A stretch of 5,351 nt of DNA from Citricoccus sp. WCRC_4 (GTDB taxonomy: Bacteria > Actinomycetota > Actinomycetes > Actinomycetales > Micrococcaceae): NCBI GenBank assembly GCA_026645375.1, contig JAPFFX010000262.1, positions 1-5,351 of the forward strand, read 5' to 3'. Of this stretch, positions 1 to 4,794 are shown piece by piece. Made by a program: the position numbers and the translations under genes. The notes beneath the pieces are model-generated. The model was not told the origin of the DNA. It saw nothing but the letters and a program-made list of their open reading frames with translations, and ran no database searches. Every line of letters begins with the position of its first letter. The first letter of the stretch is position 1.

Positions 1-1036
1 CGTCCAGGAAGGCGTAGACGGTGCGGTGGAACTCGGGGGTCTGGGTCAGGTGCGCCAGCGCGGCGCACTCGGCGGCGGCGGACTCGGCCCGGCTGCGGTG
101 CCGGCCGGCCTCGAGGAGTTCCAGGACGGTGGCCGGTGCCGGGACCTGACCGCCGGTCTTCTCGGCCACGATCCGGCGGCCCTCGGCGATGGCCTCGTCC
201 CAGGCGGCATCCGAGCGGTCCCGGACCCGCTGCGACTCCAGGGCGGTCAGGGTGTCCGCGTCCCCGGTCACGACGCCGGCGGCCCACGCCAGCGAGGCGT
301 CGAGGAACCCGGTGGTGTCCGTGGGGTCCTCGGAGGGGTCGAACAGGGCGTCCGCCAGGCCGATCGAGTACGCGGTGCGCCCGTCGATGGACCGGTTGTT
401 GTGCAGCGGGTTGGCGATCATCAGCGTCATCGCGTCCTTCGGCCCGGTGATCCGGGGGGTCTTCCACACCCCGCCCCAGCCGGGGACCAGGCCGATGAAC
501 GCCTCGGGCAGTCCCAGCCCGGTCGCGGCGGAGGACACCGTCCGGTACTGGGCGGCCAGCGCGAGCTCCAGCCCGCCACCGAGCGCGAGGCCGTTGATGA
601 ACGCGAAGGAGGGGACGGGGAACTCCGTGAGCAGGTCGTACACCTCGTGGCCCAGCCGGGCCAGCAGCGCGCCGTCGGTGGGCTCGGTGAGTTCCGTGAT
701 GGAGCCCAGGTCCGCACCGGCCACCAGGAACCCGGGCTTGCCGGTGACCCCGACGGCGGCGATCTCACCGGCGCGCGCCCGCCCGGCCAGGCGGGCGAGG
801 ACCTCACCGAGGCCGATCAGCGTGTTCGGGCCCAGCGTGGTGGGACGCCGCGGGCCGGCATGGTTGTCGAGCGTGATCAGGGCCAGTGTCCCGGCCCCGC
901 CCGGCAGCGCGAGGTCCCTCACCTCGGCCCGGGTGACGACCTCGTCCGGGAACCGGGCGGCGAGGGCCCGGAAGGCCTCGAAGCGGTCGGGAGCGGTGGT
1001 CTCGGACGAGGGGGCGGGCGTGGGCGAGGAGGGCAT
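1..1036 (-). CDS. fadB: FadB-type multifunctional enoyl-CoA hydratase / 3-hydroxyacyl-CoA dehydrogenase, N-terminal half (cut by the window's left edge)
   Basis: The first 345 codons are visible; the rest lies beyond the left edge. FadB-type proteins hydrate 2-enoyl-CoA and then oxidise the 3-hydroxyacyl-CoA with NAD+ in cytosolic fatty-acid beta-oxidation, usually with a thiolase partner (FadA). Residues about 40-250 form the crotonase (hydratase) domain. The oxyanion-hole region reads GFLVAGADL (about 102-110) and INGLALGGGLELAL (147-160). Both catalytic acids are present: Glu157 after the GGG and Glu178 in GLPEAF, followed by GWGG (about 186-189). The LDNHAGPRRPTTLGP stretch near residues 56-70 resembles actinobacterial FadB homologues and is unlike simple enoyl-CoA hydratases. 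Residues 255-345 are helical linker; the family's Rossmann NAD-binding domain should begin just outside the window, so the dehydrogenase call rests on this resemblance. The ATG start follows AGGAG (1045-1041) by 4 nt. It has its own promoter with a palindromic operator candidate, so it is probably not simply co-transcribed with the RNase D gene. A stand-alone hydratase is less likely because the protein already runs past the usual 260 residues. Confidence 0.88.
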   Translation of the reverse strand, partial: MPSSPTPAPSSETTAPDRFEAFRALAARFPDEVVTRAEVRDLALPGGAGTLALITLDNHAGPRRPTTLGPNTLIGLGEVLARLAGRARAGEIAAVGVTGKPGFLVAGADLGSITELTEPTDGALLARLGHEVYDLLTEFPVPSFAFINGLALGGGLELALAAQYRTVSSAATGLGLPEAFIGLVPGWGGVWKTPRITGPKDAMTLMIANPLHNNRSIDGRTAYSIGLADALFDPSEDPTDTTGFLDASLAWAAGVVTGDADTLTALESQRVRDRSDAAWDEAIAEGRRIVAEKTGGQVPAPATVLELLEAGRHRSRAESAAAECAALAHLTQTPEFHRTVYAFLD

Positions 1037-1040
1037 GCTG

Positions 1041-1045
1041 CTCCT
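1041..1045 (-). promoter_or_regulatory. Shine-Dalgarno of fadB
   Basis: AGGAG on the minus strand, 4 nt before the ATG at 1036-1034. The spacing is short but usable, and no other start nearby has a comparable site, so it fixes the fadB start. Confidence 0.7.
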
Positions 1046-1080
1046 GGGATCGTGGCGGTCGGACGGTCTGGGCACGGCTT

Positions 1081-1109
1081 AGGTTACCGATCGGTAACTA
1101 CAGGGGCAA
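1081..1109 (-). promoter_or_regulatory. Candidate promoter of fadB (-35 TTGCCC, -10 TAACCT)
   Basis: On the minus strand TTGCCC (1109-1104, four of six consensus positions) is separated by exactly 17 nt from TAACCT (1086-1081). TAACCT fits the loose TAnnnT -10 pattern of actinobacterial housekeeping sigma factors. Transcription would start near 1074, leaving a leader of about 38 nt that contains the Shine-Dalgarno. The hexamers are weak one by one; the support comes from correct spacing, from position between the genes, and from the palindrome lying across the spacer and -10. No transcript data are available to confirm it. Confidence 0.5.
1083..1098. promoter_or_regulatory. Perfect 16-bp palindrome, probable repressor operator
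   Basis: GTTACCGATCGGTAAC is identical to its own reverse complement over all 16 bases; pairing stops at the next base on each side. It lies 47 to 62 nt upstream of the fadB start codon and covers most of the promoter spacer and part of the -10, where a bound dimer would block RNA polymerase. Length, perfect symmetry and the ACCG...CGGT core suit a TetR-family repressor, the family that commonly controls fatty-acid, phenylacetate and steroid catabolism in actinobacteria. The family assignment is inference: no regulator gene is in the window. Confidence 0.6.
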
Positions 1110-1122
1110 GGGTGCGTCGACT

Positions 1123-1155
1123 GCGGGCGACCGTGGGCCGCCGCCCGAGGCCCGC
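1123..1155 (-). terminator. Nested GC-rich stem-loop after the RNase D gene, weak terminator candidate
   Basis: A 6-bp outer stem (GCGGGC 1123-1128 with GCCCGC 1150-1155) encloses a 4-bp inner stem (GGGC 1135-1138 with GCCC 1143-1146, loop of four). It begins 8 nt beyond the RNase D stop and lies before the fadB promoter, a sensible place for a terminator. There is no U-tract, and stems of this size are easily found by chance at this GC content, so confidence is low. Confidence 0.25.
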
Positions 1156-1162
1156 CCCGTGG

Positions 1163-2443
1163 TCATGCCGCCGGATCGGGATCCAGCAGGGCGACGGTGA
1201 TGATCGGCGCGGTGATCTGCACCTGCCACCGGCGGGCACCGAGGTCTGCCAGCGTCGCCGAGACCGAGTCCAGGTCGATCGTCTCGGGTGGGGTCCAGCA
1301 CACCCGGCGCAACGTGTCCGGGGTCAGCAGGTTCTCGGTGGGGAGGTTGAGCTCCTCGGCCTTGTTGCCCACCCACTCCTTGGCCGTCCGGAGTCTCCGG
1401 TCGGCCAGCGGATTGCGGTCCCGCCAGACCCGCGGCGGGGGCGGGCCCTCGTTGGGCACGTGCAGTGCCGGCAGTCGGTCGGGGGTCCGTGCTGCCGCCT
1501 GCCCGGCCTGGATGGCCCTGAGCCAGCGGGGCGCCTCCTTGGCGGCGGCCCGGCCGTGGAAACCCGGGGTCTTCAACAGCGCCGGGACCGTGGCCGGCTG
1601 GGCGGCGGCCGCCGAGACGATCGCCGAGTCCGGGATCAGCCGCCCCGGGGCCGTGTCCCGGTTCCGGGCCAGGGCCTCCCGGGCCTCCCAGAGCTCCCGG
1701 ACCACCGCCAGTTGCTGGGGCCGGCGCAGCTTGTGCATCCCGGAGGTCCGGCGCCACGGGTCCGTGCGGGGTCCCGGCAGGGGAGTGGTGCGAATGGCCT
1801 CGAACTCCTCCTCGGCCCAGCCGAGCTTGCCGGAGGCCTCGAGCATGTCCACCATGGCAGCGCGCAGTTCCACGAGCAGCTCGACGTCGAGCGCGGCGTA
1901 CCGCAGCCAGTCCTCGGGCAGTGGCCGCTTGGACCAGTCGGCGGCGGAGTGCTCCTTGGCCAGCGTGACCCCGAGCAATTGCTCCAGCACGGAGGCCAGC
2001 CCCACCCGGGGCAGCCCGAGGATCCGGCCCGCCAGTTCCGTGTCGAACAGCCGGTCGGGCCACATCCCCAGTTCCGAGAGGCAGGGAAGGTCCTGGCTGG
2101 CGGCGTGCAGGATCCACTCCACCCCGGCCAGGGACTGCTGGATGATCGCCAGGTCGTCGAACGCCTCCGGATCGATGAGCCAGATGCCGGCGCCCTCGCG
2201 CTTGATCTGGACCAGGAATGCGCGTTGGCCGTAGCGGAACCCGGAGGCCCGCTCGGCGTCGACCGCGACCGGGCCCGTGCCGGCCGCCAGCAGGCGGGCG
2301 CACCGCTCGAGTTCCCGCACGGTCTCGGTGACGAACGGGATTCCCCCGGCCGGTTCCGTGATGAGCCGGGGGACCGGGGCAGCAGCCTCGGTCTGTGCCT
2401 GGGGCTCGGTCGTCTCCGGGATGCGGCTGGTCTCTGCGGTGAT
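1163..2443 (-). CDS. rnd: Ribonuclease D, DEDDy 3'-5' exoribonuclease with HRDC region; apparent ATC start
   Basis: A cytosolic 3'-5' exoribonuclease of the RNase D family, which trims tRNA precursors and other RNAs. Counting from the ATC at 2443 gives 426 residues. Exo I is VAVDAE (Asp62, Glu64), Exo II is HAASQDLP (Asp118), and Exo III is YAALD (Tyr182, Asp186), so the full DEDDy metal site is intact. Residues about 247-314 form an HRDC domain (RLIPDSAIV, LLKTPGF). Residues 335-420 form the second, HRDC-like C-terminal region usual in actinobacterial members. Residues 1-25 look disordered (Thr/Glu/Ala/Pro-rich). The start is odd. A perfect AGGAGG (2456-2451) lies 7 nt before ATC, and no in-frame ATG, GTG or TTG is near. 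The next in-frame GTG downstream (2320-2318) has no ribosome site and would remove the ITEPAGGIPFVTE segment at the head of the exonuclease domain. Upstream in-frame starts (a GTG near 2650, ATG at 2737) lie deep inside the DUF3000 gene and would add unlikely Arg/Pro/Ser-rich sequence. It sits 1 nt after the DUF3000 stop, so translation is probably coupled. Function is confident; the start is not. Confidence 0.9.
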   Translation of the reverse strand: MTAETSRIPETTEPQAQTEAAAPVPRLITEPAGGIPFVTETVRELERCARLLAAGTGPVAVDAERASGFRYGQRAFLVQIKREGAGIWLIDPEAFDDLAIIQQSLAGVEWILHAASQDLPCLSELGMWPDRLFDTELAGRILGLPRVGLASVLEQLLGVTLAKEHSAADWSKRPLPEDWLRYAALDVELLVELRAAMVDMLEASGKLGWAEEEFEAIRTTPLPGPRTDPWRRTSGMHKLRRPQQLAVVRELWEAREALARNRDTAPGRLIPDSAIVSAAAAQPATVPALLKTPGFHGRAAAKEAPRWLRAIQAGQAAARTPDRLPALHVPNEGPPPPRVWRDRNPLADRRLRTAKEWVGNKAEELNLPTENLLTPDTLRRVCWTPPETIDLDSVSATLADLGARRWQVQITAPIITVALLDPDPAA

Positions 2444-2444
2444 G

Positions 2445-3047
2445 TCAGTTCCTCCTGATGCGCGGCAGGGGCGTGACCCCGTCCGGGACCGGGGGCAGGC
2501 CGGCGAAGGCGCAGACCATGTCAGCCCAGGCCTCGAGGTGTTCGGTGGTGTCCGGCCCCTCGGGGGTCCAGGATGCGCGCAGCTCGATGTCGGTGGCGTC
2601 CGGCCTCGTGGCCAGTCCGCCGAAGCTCTCCGAGAGCACGCGCGTGGCCGTGCCACCGGCCTCGGTGTAGCGGGCGTGGTGGGTCTCCAGTGCCTCGACG
2701 AGCCAGGTCCACGCCACGGCGCCGACCATCGGATCACTGCCCAGGTCCAGTTCGAGCGAGGCGCGGATGTAGGTCACCACCCGGAACGTGCCCTGCCACA
2801 CCTCGGAACCGGCCGGGTCGTGCAGCAGGATGAACCGTCCGGTGGCCAGTTCGGACGGGCCCAGGTCGGAGGGTTCGTGGACCTCGGCGGCCAGCGCCAC
2901 GGCGTACGGCGCCAGCCGGCCGGGTGCCGGGATCTCGTCCAGGGTGACCTCCTGCCGGTGCCGGGCACGGCGCAGGCCGGCGAGCGCCTCGCGGAACTCC
3001 GCGGGAAGGCGCCGCGACTCTGCGGGATGGTGGCCAAGGGCTGTCAC
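2445..3047 (-). CDS. DUF3000 family protein, function unknown
   Basis: A 200-residue soluble protein with no signal peptide or membrane segment. I recognise it as DUF3000, an actinobacterial family without a known biochemical role. It fills nearly the whole family domain: LAPYAVALAAEV (45-56), the strand RFILLHDP (71-78), VWQGTFRVVTYIRASLELDLGSDP (83-106), and a helix with paired tryptophans in AWTWLVEALETH (112-123). The C-terminal part DIELRASWTP (153-162) leads into a helix EAWADMVCAFAGLP and a basic tail ending RIRRN. The GTG start at 3047 has no Shine-Dalgarno, but TAACGT lies 7 nt upstream, as in a leaderless message. It is followed after 1 nt by RNase D. As I recall, the M. tuberculosis pair Rv2680/Rv2681 has the same arrangement. 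A shared RNA-related role is inference only. Confidence 0.85.
   Translation of the reverse strand: MTALGHHPAESRRLPAEFREALAGLRRARHRQEVTLDEIPAPGRLAPYAVALAAEVHEPSDLGPSELATGRFILLHDPAGSEVWQGTFRVVTYIRASLELDLGSDPMVGAVAWTWLVEALETHHARYTEAGGTATRVLSESFGGLATRPDATDIELRASWTPEGPDTTEHLEAWADMVCAFAGLPPVPDGVTPLPRIRRN
2451..2456 (-). promoter_or_regulatory. Perfect Shine-Dalgarno embedded in the end of DUF3000, serving rnd
   Basis: AGGAGG on the minus strand, 7 nt from the ATC at 2443-2441. In the DUF3000 frame the same six bases are two tandem AGG arginine codons, which are rare in high-GC actinobacterial genes, three codons before the stop. This suggests the codons are kept for ribosome binding to the next gene. 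This site decides the RNase D start. Confidence 0.75.
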
Positions 3048-3054
3048 GTGGTCA

Positions 3055-3060
3055 ACGTTA
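3055..3060 (-). promoter_or_regulatory. -10-like hexamer TAACGT before DUF3000, possible leaderless promoter
   Basis: On the minus strand TAACGT fits TAnnnT and ends 7 nt before the GTG start at 3047. That places a transcript start on or next to the first base of the start codon. The -35 region is weak (ACA matched in CGCACA with a 17-nt spacer). Since the gene has no Shine-Dalgarno, a leaderless message is plausible; read-through from the aldolase gene 57 nt upstream is the alternative. Confidence 0.35.
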
Positions 3061-3104
3061 AAGCCCTGCCTGAGGGATGTGCGGGCGACGCGCCGTGGTG
3101 AGGC

Positions 3105-4175
3105 TCACTCCGCGGCGTCCAGCGCGGTCCGCAGGGCGGCGGTGAATCCGTCCACGTCATCGGCGGTCGTGTCCCAGGAGGTCATCCAGCGCACCTCGTT
3201 CCGGGAGGCGTCCCAGTCGTAGAACGCGTACCGCGAGCGCACGGCCTCGGCCACCGCGGGGTCCAGCACGGCCAGCACCTGGTTGGCGGCGGGCTCCTGG
3301 GTGAGGGTGACGCCGTCGAGGGCACGGACACCCTCGGCCAGCCGTAGCGCCATCGTGTTGGCGTGCCGGGCCGATCGCAGCCAGAGCTCGTCCGTGAGCA
3401 GGGCGACCAGCTGGGCGGAGACGAAGCGCATCTTCGAGGCCAGCTGCATCGAGGACTTGCGCAGGTACTCCACCGTCTTCCCGGCTCCCTGCGGCCCGGC
3501 CTGCACGGCGTCCGGGTTCAGCAGCACGATGGCCTCGGCTCCCAGGGCGCCGTTCTTGGTGCCGCCGAAGGAGACGATGTCCACGCCGGCGTCGGTGGTG
3601 AACGAGCGCAGCGAGGTGCCCAGCGCGGCGGCCGCGTTGGCCAGGCGGGCCCCGTCCATGTAGAGCGCCATGCCCAGCCCGTGGGCGTGGTCGGCCAGGG
3701 CCCGGACCTCGTCCGGGGTGTAGACCGTGCCCAGCTCGGTGACCTGGGCGATCTCGACGACGGCGGGCTGGGCGCGGTGGACGAAGCCGAGGCCGTGGGC
3801 CTGCGTCTCCACCAGCTGGGGGGTGAGCTTCCCGTCCGGGGTCGGCACGGTGTAGAGCTTGGTGCGGGCCACGCGTTCGGGGGCCCCGCCCTCGTCCTGG
3901 TGGATGTGGGCGCTCTCGGCGCAGATCACCGCGCCCCAGGGGGGCAGCAGCGACTGGAGTGCGACCACGTTCGCCGCGGTGCCGTTGAAGACCGGGAAAC
4001 CCTGGGCCTGCTCGCCGAACTGCCCGCGCACCGCCTCCTGCAGTCGAGCCGTCCAGGAGTCGTCACCGTAGGCGCTCTCATGGCCGGTGTTGGCCTCCGC
4101 GATGGCCGCGAGCACCTCGGGATGGACGCCGGCGTAGTTGTCCGAGGCGAAGCCGCGTGGGGCGGGTCCGCTCAC
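3105..4175 (-). CDS. ltaE: Threonine-aldolase family PLP enzyme (low-specificity L-threonine aldolase type)
   Basis: A 356-residue PLP-dependent fold-type I enzyme. This family cleaves L-threonine and L-allo-threonine to glycine and acetaldehyde, and some members act on other beta-hydroxy amino acids. The start FASDNYAGVHPEVLAAIAEAN (9-29) is typical of the family. NGTAANV (64-70) binds cofactor phosphate, His90 in ESAHIHQDEGG would stack on the ring, and MDGARLANA (173-181) supplies Asp174 for the pyridine nitrogen and Arg177. SFGGTKNG (202-209) carries Lys207, the Schiff-base lysine. These match the arrangement of E. coli LtaE, so it should be active. The GTG start (4175-4173) shares GTGA with the msrB stop and has a partial site, AGGG (4186-4183), 7 nt upstream. 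A longer reading up to 4550 would run through msrB out of frame and give Arg-rich shadow sequence, so I rejected it. Substrate preference cannot be read from sequence; a related beta-eliminating lyase is the alternative. Confidence 0.92.
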   Translation of the reverse strand: MSGPAPRGFASDNYAGVHPEVLAAIAEANTGHESAYGDDSWTARLQEAVRGQFGEQAQGFPVFNGTAANVVALQSLLPPWGAVICAESAHIHQDEGGAPERVARTKLYTVPTPDGKLTPQLVETQAHGLGFVHRAQPAVVEIAQVTELGTVYTPDEVRALADHAHGLGMALYMDGARLANAAAALGTSLRSFTTDAGVDIVSFGGTKNGALGAEAIVLLNPDAVQAGPQGAGKTVEYLRKSSMQLASKMRFVSAQLVALLTDELWLRSARHANTMALRLAEGVRALDGVTLTQEPAANQVLAVLDPAVAEAVRSRYAFYDWDASRNEVRWMTSWDTTADDVDGFTAALRTALDAAE

Positions 4176-4690
4176 GCGCCGGCCCTGGGCTGCAGGGTCA
4201 GGGACACGGAGTTCATGCAGTAGCGCAGGTCGGTGGGGGTGCCGAAACCCTCGCCCTGGAACACATGCCCCATGTGGGAGCCGCAGTTGGCGCAGCGCAC
4301 CTCGATGCGCTCCATGCCCAGGGTGGAGTCGCGGATGTACTCCACCCGGTCCTCGGCCAGCGGGGCGAAGAAGGAGGGCCAGCCGCAATGGGCGTCGAAC
4401 TTGGTGTCCGAGCGGAACAGTTCGGAGCCGCAGGCGCGGCAGGCGTACACGCCCTCGGTCTCGGTGTCCCAGTACTCCCCGGTGAAGGGGCGCTCGGTCC
4501 CGGCCTGGCGCAGGACCTGGAACTCGGCCGGGCTCAGGCGCTCGCGCCACTCCGCGTCAGAACGGTCCCTGGCCGCAGGATCACCGGCGGGGCCGGGGCC
4601 GGGACCGGGGACGGGGGCGACGGGCGAGGCGGGGCCGGGGGCGGAGTCGGGATGGCCGGGGGAGGTATGCGGATCGCTCATGGTCCCCAT
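4172..4690 (-). CDS. msrB: Peptide methionine-(R)-S-oxide reductase MsrB
   Basis: MsrB reduces the R-epimer of methionine sulfoxide in oxidised proteins, with thioredoxin as usual reductant. In this 172-residue protein the catalytic domain spans about 46-167. Zinc is held by two pairs, CRAC (Cys84, Cys87) and CANC (Cys133, Cys136). The catalytic cysteine is Cys158 in RYCMN, and the recycling cysteine is Cys102 in HCGWPSF, so this is the zinc-containing, disulfide-forming cytosolic type. GHVF (141-144) and LRYCMNSVSL are also typical. Residues 5-42 form an extra Pro/Gly/Ala-rich low-complexity tail; most MsrB proteins begin near residue 43. No signal peptide is present. Two in-frame ATG codons are possible (4690 and 4681), neither with a good Shine-Dalgarno. 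The second has TGTTAT 7 nt upstream, which would suit a leaderless start. The stop overlaps the aldolase start by 4 nt (GTGA), indicating coupled translation. Confidence 0.95.
   Translation of the reverse strand: MGTMSDPHTSPGHPDSAPGPASPVAPVPGPGPGPAGDPAARDRSDAEWRERLSPAEFQVLRQAGTERPFTGEYWDTETEGVYACRACGSELFRSDTKFDAHCGWPSFFAPLAEDRVEYIRDSTLGMERIEVRCANCGSHMGHVFQGEGFGTPTDLRYCMNSVSLTLQPRAGA
4589..4662 (+). repeat. Ten-tract G-run cluster (G-quadruplex-type) inside msrB
   Basis: On the plus strand, ten runs of three to five G occur in 74 bases, at 4589-4592, 4595-4598, 4601-4603, 4607-4610, 4613-4617, 4622-4624, 4631-4634, 4637-4641, 4649-4651 and 4658-4662. Every gap is 2 to 7 nt, so many four-tract quadruplexes fit the usual G3+ N1-7 rule. 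The run lies on the template strand of msrB and encodes its Pro/Gly-rich N-terminal tail. It may simply follow from proline and glycine codons at high GC. Confidence 0.6.
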
Positions 4691-4794
4691 AACACCATGG
4701 ACCGGTCAGATGTTTCCCGGGCCCGCCGCCGACGACCCGGCCGGCGATCCGTCCGGTTGGCACACCGGTCCGCCCGGCGGACACAATGGAGCAC
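4691..4794. promoter_or_regulatory. Divergent intergenic region between msrB and the hydrolase gene
   Basis: About 104 nt should hold both divergent promoters. For the plus-strand gene, TTGGCA (4757-4762, five of six to TTGACA) and CACAAT (4782-4787, four of six to TATAAT) are separated by 19 nt, longer than ideal. CACAAT lies 7 nt before the ATG at 4795. For msrB, TGTTAT (4694-4689) is 7 nt before the second ATG, with no -35 visible. GACCGGTC (4700-4707) is an 8-bp palindrome, and ACCGGT recurs at 4764-4769. These are common words at this GC content, so no operator is claimed. Confidence 0.3.

Noticed and set aside
26..2458. An 810-codon open frame on the plus strand, antisense to fadB and RNase D
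   Set aside because: It runs across two well-supported genes and their intergenic region, has Gly/Arg/Pro/Gln-rich composition without motifs, and is the expected stop-poor shadow frame at very high GC. The minus-strand genes have intact catalytic motifs.
2444..2737. Upstream extension of RNase D to the ATG at 2737
   Set aside because: The added 98 residues are out-of-frame DUF3000 translation, rich in Arg/Pro/Ser with no domain, while a perfect Shine-Dalgarno lies at the gene junction.
3048..3104. Terminator between the aldolase and DUF3000 (CCCT/AGGG hairpin followed by CTTT on the minus strand)
   Set aside because: Only a 4-bp stem and three U residues; too weak to call in such GC-rich sequence.
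3363..4223. Plus-strand frame of 286 codons antisense to the aldolase gene
   Set aside because: Low-complexity Gly/Val/Leu/Arg-rich shadow of a gene with a full PLP site; no ribosome site and no recognisable domain.
4700..4707. GACCGGTC palindrome in the divergent intergenic region as an operator
   Set aside because: Eight bases of CCGG-type palindrome are common by chance at this GC content, and no promoter is clearly placed around it.
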